Assembly (NCBI GenBank): GCA_017502425.1
Contig: JAFVVB010000131.1
Span: 1-5,769 of the forward strand
From: Ruminococcus sp.
GTDB lineage: Bacteria > Bacillota > Clostridia > Oscillospirales > Acutalibacteraceae
DNA length: 5,769 nt
Direction: 5' to 3'
Part shown: positions 1 to 5,769 of the stretch, piece by piece
Layout: each line of letters starts with the position of its first letter
How positions within the stretch are numbered: position 1 is the first letter of the stretch
Position numbers and translations under genes: made by a program
Notes under the pieces: model-generated
Database searches by the model: none
What the model was told of the DNA's origin: nothing
Seen by the model: only the letters and a program-made list of their open reading frames with translations

Positions 1-1254
1 ATTAGCAATTCTTGATTCCAGTTCAAGAATAGAAGAAGCACAAGTCATATCAGTAACACGTGCGTCTGCTGATTTAGCAGAAAGAGAAGCAATAGTAGCA
101 GAGAGCTGCTGTAACTGCTCACTACTTCTGCTGGAATCTGTATTAATATTGTTTAATTCATCAGCGATATTATCATATTCAACCTGCAAAGATGAAATAT
201 CGTTATCAAACTCAACGATTTCTTTTTCCTTTTTTTCGATTTCCTGCTGAATATCGATATTTGAATTTTTCGCTTTTTCTATTTCACCTTTAATACGCTC
301 GATACTCTCATTATTATGTAAAATATCGTTCTGAGCAACAGATACAGTTGATTTATGGAAGCTTATCTCTCCCTCACTCTGAGTAATGCTCTGACGAATT
401 TCCTCAATCTTACTGAGTAAAGAACCGTTCTGGATATAAATCTCTTCGGTTTCTTTAGCTATACGTTCAAGCTCATTTTCTGCTTCTTCGTACTGGTTTT
501 TAGATATAGCTATTTTATCCTCGTGCTCTTTTAATACAGCAGAAGACTTATCAAGAGTATCTAACCATAATGCTATTTCTAGTCCACGCTTTTCGCCTGC
601 ATACTCTAAGAAAGCTTCTGCTTTTTTTGCCTGAGTCTGAAGTGGTCCGATACGATCATCAAGTTCAGTAACTATATCACGAAGTCTAACAAGATTATCT
701 TCAGTATGAACCAACTTGCGTTCAGCTTCGTTTTTTCTGTATCTATAACGTGAAATTCCGGCAGCTTCCTCAAAAATCTCACGTCTGTCTTCGCTTTTAG
801 ATGCAACAATAGAGTCAATTTTACCCTGGCTAATCATAGAATAGCCATCACGACCCAAACCAGTATCCATAAATAGTTCATGAATATCTTTAAGTCTTAC
901 GGAAGCTTTATTAATGAGATACTCACTATCGCCACTTCTGTAATATCTACGTGTAACCGCAACATCATCACCATTAAAAGGCAAAAGACGATCTTTATTA
1001 TCGATAGTTAAAGTTACCTCAGCATACCCCTGACGTTTTCTGGTATCAGTTCCGTTAAAAACTACGTCTTCCATTTTAGAACAACGGAGAGATTTTGGAG
1101 CCTGTTCACCTAAAACCCAGCGGATTGCATCACTGATATTACTCTTACCGGAACCGTTAGGTCCAACAACAGAAGTAATACCTCTATCAAAAGTTAATTT
1201 AGTTTTATCAGGAAAGGTTTTAAATCCTTGTAGCTCAAGTGATTTTAAGAGCAT
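1..1254 (-). CDS. smc: Chromosome segregation protein SMC, N-terminal part (partial, 3' end outside window)
   Basis: SMC is the ATPase core of the bacterial condensin that, with ScpA and ScpB, extrudes DNA loops from ParB-loaded sites and resolves sister chromosomes. The first 418 codons are present and the frame stays open to the window edge. The N-terminal head half contains the Walker A motif GPNGSGKS (31-38), the SLRCSKMEDVVFNG segment with R57 (the arginine finger position in B. subtilis Smc), VTRRYYRSG (100-108), LFMDTGLGRDGYS (127-139), the Q-loop ISQGKID with Q143, and EDRREIFEEAAGISRY (155-170). From about residue 170 the sequence becomes a long charged heptad-type coiled coil rich in E, K, I and L, continuing to the edge. 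Hinge, returning coil, Walker B and signature motif lie outside. ATG 1254 gives the standard MLLKSLELQGFKTF start and has a good ribosome binding site. No defect is visible. Confidence 0.97.
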   Translation of the reverse strand, partial: MLLKSLELQGFKTFPDKTKLTFDRGITSVVGPNGSGKSNISDAIRWVLGEQAPKSLRCSKMEDVVFNGTDTRKRQGYAEVTLTIDNKDRLLPFNGDDVAVTRRYYRSGDSEYLINKASVRLKDIHELFMDTGLGRDGYSMISQGKIDSIVASKSEDRREIFEEAAGISRYRYRKNEAERKLVHTEDNLVRLRDIVTELDDRIGPLQTQAKKAEAFLEYAGEKRGLEIALWLDTLDKSSAVLKEHEDKIAISKNQYEEAENELERIAKETEEIYIQNGSLLSKIEEIRQSITQSEGEISFHKSTVSVAQNDILHNNESIERIKGEIEKAKNSNIDIQQEIEKKEKEIVEFDNDISSLQVEYDNIADELNNINTDSSRSSEQLQQLSATIASLSAKSADARVTDMTCASSILELESRIAN

Positions 1255-1260
1255 AATTAA

Positions 1261-1266
1261 CCCCTT
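1261..1266 (-). promoter_or_regulatory. Ribosome binding site of smc
   Basis: On the minus strand AAGGGG lies 6 nt before the smc ATG at 1254, within the 14-nt gap after the radical SAM stop codon. Sequence and spacing are good for a Shine-Dalgarno element, and it supports the chosen smc start. Confidence 0.75.
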
Positions 1267-1268
1267 TT

Positions 1269-2258
1269 TTATTTCAAGATTAATTCCATTTCTTCAACAG
1301 AATCATCCTGAATAATATTAACATTATATCCTAACTCATGAAGTCTTAATATATTAGACCTCTTATTCCCAATCATTTTAGATACACAACGAGGAGATAC
1401 ATATATATCATACTCATCGCGTTTTTTGCTACTTTCAAGTACAGAAAGTGCCTTATTCAGTAATATTTTACTCTCGCATAATTCTTTAAAAGAAGGATGA
1501 TACGGACCTGCAACCATTGAAGATTCGAGACTTTCGCTATGGTGAAGCCCGAGTCTGATGACAGAAATATCATTATCATAAAACATAGTGAGTAAATCTG
1601 AACACAAATCAACAGCTTCACTCAGTGTCTGCGGTGTATATTCATCATTAGTCAAAAGTTGATGTAATTTAGTATCTGCGATAACAATAGTTGGATATAT
1701 CCTGACAGTATCAGGTTCTAATTTTATAAATTCCTCAGCTGTTTTTAAATCAGTTGAAGAACTACTTTTATATAAACCCGTCATCATCTGAAGACCCAGA
1801 GAAAAACCGTGCATTTTTATAAGCTTAGACGCATTTATAATATCATTTCTACTATGTCCACGATTATTAGCACAAAGCACAGCATCGTCCATTGACTGAG
1901 CACCAAGCTCAATAGATGTAACTTTATATGTTTTAAGTAATTCTAATATATCATCATCGATATAGTCAGGTCGAGTAGAAATTCTGATACCCTTAAATCT
2001 ATCAATATATTCGGTAGTAGCGTCAAGTAAACTGATCATATATTCACTATCAATAGCAGTAAAACTACCACCAAAAAATGCAATTTCAGCATTTGATGTA
2101 TCATCACCTAAAAAGCAGATAGCATCCTTAATAGTACTTTGCACATCTTCTTTAGTTGGTTGATAAACCTGTCCAGTTATACTACATTGATTGCAAAAAC
2201 TACACTGGTGTGGGCAACCGTTGTGCGGAACAAAGATAGCAACATTTGAGTGTTTAAT
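1269..2258 (-). CDS. Elp3-like radical SAM protein without GNAT domain; proposed ATT start
   Basis: This is a radical SAM enzyme of the short bacterial family related to the Elp3/TYW1-type N-terminal domain, often found beside rnc or smc in Clostridia. Its substrate is not known to me; RNA modification is a plausible inference. Read from ATT 2258 it is 329 residues. Visible motifs are VPHNGCPHQCSFC with cluster cysteines C15, C19 and C22, FFGGSF (61-66) as the SAM-contacting GGE-like motif, ISTRPD (93-98), IELGAQS (116-122), LQMMTGL (156-162), VRIYPTIVI (185-193), IRLGLH (234-239) and AGPYHPSF (250-257). The full Elp3 acetyltransferase domain is absent. The frame between an upstream TGA (2267-2265) and the cysteine motif holds no ATG, GTG or TTG. 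The next canonical start is GTG 2144, which would remove all three cysteines. ATT 2258 yields an N-terminus starting (M)KHSNVAIFVPHNGC, which fits the family. The gene overlaps rnc by 5 nt and precedes smc by 14 nt. Family assignment is firm; the start codon is less so. Confidence 0.88.
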   Translation of the reverse strand: MKHSNVAIFVPHNGCPHQCSFCNQCSITGQVYQPTKEDVQSTIKDAICFLGDDTSNAEIAFFGGSFTAIDSEYMISLLDATTEYIDRFKGIRISTRPDYIDDDILELLKTYKVTSIELGAQSMDDAVLCANNRGHSRNDIINASKLIKMHGFSLGLQMMTGLYKSSSSTDLKTAEEFIKLEPDTVRIYPTIVIADTKLHQLLTNDEYTPQTLSEAVDLCSDLLTMFYDNDISVIRLGLHHSESLESSMVAGPYHPSFKELCESKILLNKALSVLESSKKRDEYDIYVSPRCVSKMIGNKRSNILRLHELGYNVNIIQDDSVEEMELILK

Positions 2259-2928
2259 AACCCATCAACTCCAGTGCTTCTCTGGCAGCTTGCTGTTCTG
2301 CTTCTTTTTTACTTTTTCCACCACCACGACCGATAACATTACTGTTAAGATGAACTTCAACTTTAAAATGTTTATCATGGTCAGGACCAGTGGAAGACAC
2401 CAGAATATACTCAAGTTTCTCTCCTGGATTCTTCTGAATAATTTCCTGAAGAGAAGTCTTGTAGTCTTTGAATGAAATTGATTTCCTTTCTTCAATTTCA
2501 GGAACAACAAATCGAAGGATATGTTTTTTAGCAGGTTCAATGCCACCATCTAAATAAATAGCAGCAATAACCGCTTCAAACGCATCGGCAAGTATAGACG
2601 CTCTCTGAGCACCACCGTTTCTTTTTTCACCATGACTCAAAAGTAAATACTTGCCCAAATTAAGCTTTTTAGCAAATTTATGTAAACTCTTTTCACACAC
2701 TAAAGATGCCCTGAGTTTAGTCAATTCTCCTTCAGGTAACTTCGGACAGTTTGCGAAAATATAGTCAGACACAACAATAGACAGTACAGCATCGCCGAGA
2801 AACTCAAGGCGCTCGTTACAATTGATCTTCTTGTGCTGTTCATTAGCGTATGAAGAATGTGTCAAAGCTTCCTTTAACAGCGCACAATTATTAAATTTGT
2901 ATCCAATAATTACCTGTAACTCTTCCAT
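2254..2928 (-). CDS. rnc: Ribonuclease III
   Basis: RNase III cleaves double-stranded RNA, maturing the 30S rRNA precursor and acting in mRNA and antisense RNA turnover. It works as a homodimer in the cytosol. The 224-residue protein has the usual two-domain layout. The endonuclease domain (about 1-147) carries the signature NERLEFLGDAVL (38-49). Metal-binding and catalytic acidic residues are visible as E39, E42 and D46, with D115 and E118 in ADAFEA. PEGELTKLRA (65-74) probably supplies the E. coli E65 equivalent. The dsRNA-binding domain (about 154-222) ends in the typical GKSKKEAEQQAAREAL stretch. The ATG at 2928 is 7 nt after the plsX stop, and a GAGGGAG element inside the plsX 3' end serves as ribosome binding site. 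The TAA stop overlaps the proposed ATT start of the next gene. All key residues are present, so the enzyme should be active. Confidence 0.97.
   Translation of the reverse strand: MEELQVIIGYKFNNCALLKEALTHSSYANEQHKKINCNERLEFLGDAVLSIVVSDYIFANCPKLPEGELTKLRASLVCEKSLHKFAKKLNLGKYLLLSHGEKRNGGAQRASILADAFEAVIAAIYLDGGIEPAKKHILRFVVPEIEERKSISFKDYKTSLQEIIQKNPGEKLEYILVSSTGPDHDKHFKVEVHLNSNVIGRGGGKSKKEAEQQAAREALELMGY
2256..2273 (-). promoter_or_regulatory. Proposed initiation region of the radical SAM gene (TGGAG, 10-nt spacer, ATT)
   Basis: On the minus strand TGGAG (2273-2269) sits inside the end of rnc, 10 nt before the ATT codon at 2258-2256. The ATT shares its last base with the rnc stop TAA (2256-2254). 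The arrangement resembles ATGA-type overlaps used for translational coupling, but with a non-canonical start codon. The spacer is slightly long, so reinitiation by ribosomes ending rnc may contribute. This is inferred from layout and from the conserved N-terminus. Confidence 0.5.
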
Positions 2929-2935
2929 CGGAAAA

Positions 2936-3937
2936 TTATTCTCCCTCGTTATACTCTTTTAATGCAGCAGAAATCTCTTCAACCACATTGTTTTCAACAT
3001 ACTCTTTAGTAAGTCTGATAGCATTTTTGAAAGTTTTAGCTTTTGCACTACCATGTGCTTTAAACACAGGTTTACAACAACCTATAATCGGTGCTCCACC
3101 ATACTCGTTATAGTCGATGGATTTTTTCATTTCCTTTAAGTCAGAGTAAACCATAGCAGCAGCAAGCTTAGTTTTTAAATTCTTATTAAAGACACCCTTG
3201 ATTTTACTCATAAGAGCAGACGCTACGCCCTCAAATGTCTTGAGAATAAGGTTACCAGTAAAACCGTCACTGACACATACTTCGCATCCGCCGATAGCGA
3301 CATCTCTACCCTCGATATTACCGACAAAATTCAGGTTAGATTTTTCAAGCAATTCATATGTTTTAAGTTGTAGCTCCCCACCTTTGTGTGGCTCAGTACC
3401 AACATTAGCAAGTCCTACTCTAGGGTTCTTAATACCCATAACCTTTTCCATATAGATTGAACCCATAACAGCAAACTGCATAAGCATCTGTGGTTTACAC
3501 TCAACGTTAGCACCACAATCGATGAGCATCATATTGCCTTCTAAAGTCGGTATAACCGGTGCAAATCCAGGTCTTTTAATTCCTTTGATTCGCTTAACAA
3601 TAAGTGTAGCACCAACGCACACAGCGCCACTATTACCAGCTGATACAAAGGCGTCACCTTTACCATCTTTAAGAAGTTGTAAACCAACAGCCATAGAGCT
3701 ATCTTTTTTAGATTTAACTACTTCTGTGCCTGCCTCGTTCTGCGAAATAACAGAATCAGCGTGCACAACAGTAATTCCATCAATATTAATGTCGTTTTCT
3801 AAGGAAACTTTTTTGATAATTTCTTCATTTCCGACTAATGTGATATCAACACCAAATTCATTTTTAGCGTCAACAGAACCCTTAATTATCTCAAGTGGAG
3901 CATTATCTCCACCAAAAGCATCTATAATTATATTCAT
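2936..3937 (-). CDS. plsX: Phosphate acyltransferase PlsX (acyl-ACP:phosphate)
   Basis: PlsX converts acyl-ACP and phosphate to acyl-phosphate, the acyl donor for PlsY, and so opens the phosphatidic acid pathway. It is a soluble enzyme acting at the inner membrane face. The 333 residues from ATG 3937 match the family length. Family motifs appear in order: IDAFGGDNAP (5-14), SAGNSGA (99-105), LIDCGAN (138-144), VGLANVGTEPHKG (174-186), FVGNIEGRD (204-212), VSDGFTGN (222-229) and YGGAPIIG (279-286). The start is chosen at ATG 3937 because MNIIIDAFGGD reproduces the usual PlsX N-terminus and a GAGGA element lies just upstream. A TTG at 3952 would add only five residues. The gene begins 17 nt after trmFO and ends 7 nt before rnc. 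Unlike Bacillus-type loci there is no fapR, fabD, fabG or acpP beside it, and no intergenic space for a FapR operator. Confidence 0.97.
   Translation of the reverse strand: MNIIIDAFGGDNAPLEIIKGSVDAKNEFGVDITLVGNEEIIKKVSLENDINIDGITVVHADSVISQNEAGTEVVKSKKDSSMAVGLQLLKDGKGDAFVSAGNSGAVCVGATLIVKRIKGIKRPGFAPVIPTLEGNMMLIDCGANVECKPQMLMQFAVMGSIYMEKVMGIKNPRVGLANVGTEPHKGGELQLKTYELLEKSNLNFVGNIEGRDVAIGGCEVCVSDGFTGNLILKTFEGVASALMSKIKGVFNKNLKTKLAAAMVYSDLKEMKKSIDYNEYGGAPIIGCCKPVFKAHGSAKAKTFKNAIRLTKEYVENNVVEEISAALKEYNEGE
2941..2947 (-). promoter_or_regulatory. Ribosome binding site of rnc inside the plsX 3' end
   Basis: GAGGGAG on the minus strand encodes part of the last PlsX residues and lies 12 nt before the rnc ATG at 2928. 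The match to the anti-Shine-Dalgarno sequence is good, but the spacing is longer than optimal. This suggests rnc translation is partly coupled to plsX. Confidence 0.6.
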
Positions 3938-3941
3938 ACTT

Positions 3942-3946
3942 TCCTC
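3942..3946 (-). promoter_or_regulatory. Ribosome binding site of plsX, deciding the ATG start
   Basis: GAGGA on the minus strand lies 4 nt before ATG 3937, in the 17-nt gap between trmFO and plsX. The spacing is short but usable. It lies downstream of the alternative TTG at 3952 and so cannot serve it, which favours the ATG start. Confidence 0.6.
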
Positions 3947-3954
3947 ATCCAAAT

Positions 3955-5268
3955 CTATAAATTATATTCATTAATAAATGCATCTAATGAATCTAAAGAG
4001 CGCTGTGCATACATAGCGCCTCTTAATTTTTTATCACGGGGTCTATCTTCAAGAGGTGGTAATACACCTAAATTAGCACCCATAGGTTGGAAATCTTTTA
4101 CACTTTCATCGCTTATATACCTTGAAAGTGAGCCCATCATAGTGAATTCAGGCAAAACAACAGTAGTCTTTCCGCTAGCAACCATATAAGCGTTAATTCC
4201 AGCGATAAGTCCCGATGAAGCAGACTCCATATACCCCTCTACTCCTGTTATCTGACCAGCAAAGAAAATATTTTTATTTTCTTTCAAAGAAAAATCAGCA
4301 TTCAGAAGTTTCGGAGAATCAATGAATGTATTTCTATGCATAACACCATAGCGTAAAAACTCTGCGTTTTTAAGGGCAGGTATAAGACCAAAAACCCTTT
4401 TTTGCTCATAAAATTTAAGGTTAGTCTGGAAACCAACGAGATTGTACATCTCACCTATTGCATTTTCTTTTCTAAGCTGTAAAACCGCCCACGGTCTATG
4501 CCCTGTTTTAGGGTCTCTAAGCCCAACAGGTTTCATTGGACCGAATCTTATAGTATCAACACCACGCTGTGCTAAAACCTCAATCGGCATACACCCTTCA
4601 TAAACCTTAGGGTCTCTGACATCAAAATCATGTACTGGTGCGCGTTCCGCATTCACAAGAGCATCGTAAAACACTTCATATTCAGCCTTATTCATCGGAC
4701 AGTTCAGGTAATCATCACCATCACCTTTACCGTAACGTGACTCAAAAAAAGCGTTATCCATATCAACGCTATCAGCACTAACGATAGGTGCAGCAGCATC
4801 GAAAAAAGAAAGATGTTCACCAAATCTCTGCTTTATATGCTCTGACAGTCCTTCTGAAGTAAGAGGACCCGTAGCGATAACAGAAATTTCATCATCAGGT
4901 ATAGAAGTAACTTCCTTACTAATAAACTCGATATTTTCATGAGATTTAATATACTCTGTCACAAGACTCGAAAAGTCTTCTCTATCAACAGCTAGCGCAC
5001 CACCAGCCGGTACTTCGCACTTATCAGCACAGCTGACTAGCAAAGAATCGAGGTGTCTCATTTCTTCCTTCAGAAGTCCAGCCGCTGACTCAACTCTTTT
5101 TGCTTTGAGCGAGTTAGAACACACTAGTTCAGCAAGTTTATCGCTACTATGCGCCAAAGATTTTTTTTGCGGTTTCATATCATATAGTTTTACTTTTACC
5201 CCGCGTTTTGCGAGCTGATAAGCCGCCTCACAACCTGCAAGACCGGCACCAAAGACATTAACAGTCAT
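3955..5268 (-). CDS. trmFO: Methylenetetrahydrofolate-tRNA-(uracil-54-C5-)-methyltransferase (FAD-dependent)
   Basis: TrmFO makes 5-methyluridine at position 54 (T54) of the tRNA T-loop. It uses methylenetetrahydrofolate as carbon donor and reduced FAD, unlike the SAM-dependent TrmA. The 437-residue length is normal for this cytosolic family. The N-terminus carries the FAD-binding dinucleotide loop GAGLAG (residues 7-12) followed by an acidic strand end at D30. The conserved LVCSNSLKA segment places C50, and YEGCMPIEVLAQRG places C226. These correspond to the two functional cysteines described in Bacillus subtilis TrmFO (C53 and C226). The second FAD-contacting motif, FFAGQITGVEGYMESASSG, spans residues 335-353. 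The ATG start is supported by the GAGLAG motif beginning at residue 7 and by the 1-nt overlap with topA (TAATG). No strong Shine-Dalgarno sequence precedes it, so translation is probably coupled to topA. The stop is TAG. The similar flavoprotein GidA/MnmG is excluded by length and by the TrmFO-specific motifs. Confidence 0.97.
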   Translation of the reverse strand: MTVNVFGAGLAGCEAAYQLAKRGVKVKLYDMKPQKKSLAHSSDKLAELVCSNSLKAKRVESAAGLLKEEMRHLDSLLVSCADKCEVPAGGALAVDREDFSSLVTEYIKSHENIEFISKEVTSIPDDEISVIATGPLTSEGLSEHIKQRFGEHLSFFDAAAPIVSADSVDMDNAFFESRYGKGDGDDYLNCPMNKAEYEVFYDALVNAERAPVHDFDVRDPKVYEGCMPIEVLAQRGVDTIRFGPMKPVGLRDPKTGHRPWAVLQLRKENAIGEMYNLVGFQTNLKFYEQKRVFGLIPALKNAEFLRYGVMHRNTFIDSPKLLNADFSLKENKNIFFAGQITGVEGYMESASSGLIAGINAYMVASGKTTVVLPEFTMMGSLSRYISDESVKDFQPMGANLGVLPPLEDRPRDKKLRGAMYAQRSLDSLDAFINEYNL

Positions 5269-5769
5269 TATTGCTTATATCCACAACCCTCTTTCTGACA
5301 GAAGAGCGCTGCTTTTTTACCTTTCTTTTTATAGAGAATATCTCCACACTGTGGACATTTTTCAGTTGAAGGTTCATACCATGATACGAAATCGCAATCA
5401 GGATAATTGCTGCATCCGTAGAATACTTTTCCTTTTTTAGTACGTTTGATAATTACATTACCTTCGCACTTAGGACAAGTAGTTCCTGCTTCTTCAACGT
5501 ATTTCTTAACGTTTTTACATTCAGGGTAACCAGGGCAAGCGATAAACTTACCGTATCTACCAACTTTAACAACCATCTTTTTACCGCATTTTTCGCACAC
5601 GATATCGGTCTCGTCTTCTTTAAGCTGGAGTTTAACACCCTGCATATCTGTTTTAGCTTTTTTGAGTGTTTTATCAAAATCAACATAGAATTGATCAAGC
5701 AGATTAACCCACTCAACTTTACCGCTCTCAACAGTATCTAAATCCTGCTCCATCTGAGCAGTAAATTTA
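5268..5769 (-). CDS. topA: DNA topoisomerase I, C-terminal end (partial, 5' end outside window)
   Basis: This is the last 166 codons of type IA DNA topoisomerase I, which relaxes negative supercoils by single-strand passage. The frame is open to the window edge, so the methionine codon at 5753 is internal. The first visible residues, FTAQMEQDLDTVESGK, match the conserved end of the topoisomerase core. Three tandem four-cysteine zinc ribbons follow. In visible-residue numbering their cysteines are C58/C61/C78/C84, C98/C101/C119/C125 and C138/C141/C157/C162. The first two have the CPGYPEC and CSNYPDC knuckles typical of TopA tails; the third is closed by a shorter CQKEGC. These ribbons bind single-stranded DNA and, in some bacteria, contact RNA polymerase. 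The catalytic tyrosine and TOPRIM domain lie upstream and cannot be checked. The TAA stop shares its last base with the trmFO ATG (TAATG). A topA-trmFO pair is common in Firmicutes. Confidence 0.95.
   Translation of the reverse strand, partial: KFTAQMEQDLDTVESGKVEWVNLLDQFYVDFDKTLKKAKTDMQGVKLQLKEDETDIVCEKCGKKMVVKVGRYGKFIACPGYPECKNVKKYVEEAGTTCPKCEGNVIIKRTKKGKVFYGCSNYPDCDFVSWYEPSTEKCPQCGDILYKKKGKKAALFCQKEGCGYKQ

Noticed and set aside
1269..2144. GTG at 2144 as start of the radical SAM gene
   Set aside because: It removes 38 residues including all three CxxxCxxC cysteines, although the same frame is open and family-like upstream of it.
2254..2260. Programmed frameshift joining rnc to the radical SAM frame
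   Set aside because: The second frame is +1 relative to rnc, but no recognised slippery site is present at TATTAA and a fusion of these families is not known to me. An ATT start explains the layout more simply.
2191..2475. Plus-strand open frame of 94 codons
   Set aside because: It lies opposite rnc and the radical SAM start, is low in complexity with Phe/Thr runs, and matches no family I recognise. It is an antisense shadow.
2265..2549. Minus-strand alternative frame inside rnc
   Set aside because: It overlaps the conserved dsRNA-binding domain in another frame and shows no domain of its own.
3938..3952. TTG at 3952 as start of plsX
   Set aside because: It adds five non-family residues (MDEES) and lies upstream of the only ribosome binding element. 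ATG 3937 gives the standard N-terminus.
3198..3974. Plus-strand open frames opposite plsX (3198-3455 and 3522-3974)
   Set aside because: Both are Ser/Pro/Thr/Leu-rich antisense shadows of a fully convincing plsX gene.
5453..5731. Minus-strand alternative frame inside topA
   Set aside because: It is a shadow of the zinc-ribbon coding region; the topA frame carries the conserved cysteines.

Overview
The window is a stretch of bacterial housekeeping chromosome. All recognisable genes lie on the minus strand in one tightly packed run, so transcription goes from position 5769 towards position 1. Base composition is visibly A+T-rich. TGG codes for tryptophan (for example in the SMC head), which fits the standard genetic code. 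Folate-dependent TrmFO, the three-zinc-ribbon TopA tail, PlsX next to RNase III, and an Elp3-like radical SAM gene between rnc and smc all point to a low-GC Firmicute. The most likely class is Clostridia, possibly the Oscillospirales/Ruminococcus side; the order and family are an inference from gene order only.

Layout in transcription order: the 3' end of topA (5769-5268), trmFO (5268-3955), plsX (3937-2936), rnc (2928-2254), a radical SAM protein of the short bacterial Elp3-like family (about 2258-1269), and the 5' end of smc (1254 to the window edge). Junctions run from overlaps of 1 and 5 nt to gaps of 7, 14 and 17 nt. There is no room for internal terminators or conventional intergenic promoters, and no RNA gene, mobile element, CRISPR array or long non-coding stretch was seen.

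The genes join several core processes: DNA supercoiling (TopA), tRNA T-loop methylation (TrmFO), the first step of phosphatidic acid synthesis (PlsX), double-stranded RNA processing (RNase III), a probable radical RNA-modifying enzyme (rSAM), and chromosome condensation and segregation (SMC). Cotranscription is likely, but no shared mechanism is visible.

The most interesting detail is the start of the radical SAM gene. The reading frame with its CxxxCxxC iron-sulfur motif has no ATG, GTG or TTG between the upstream in-frame stop and the motif. The conserved N-terminus instead begins at an ATT codon that overlaps the rnc stop codon (ATTAA). Start prediction limited to ATG/GTG/TTG would truncate the protein at an internal GTG (2144) and lose the cluster-binding cysteines. 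The rest of the window looks ordinary, and I found no previously undescribed system in it.
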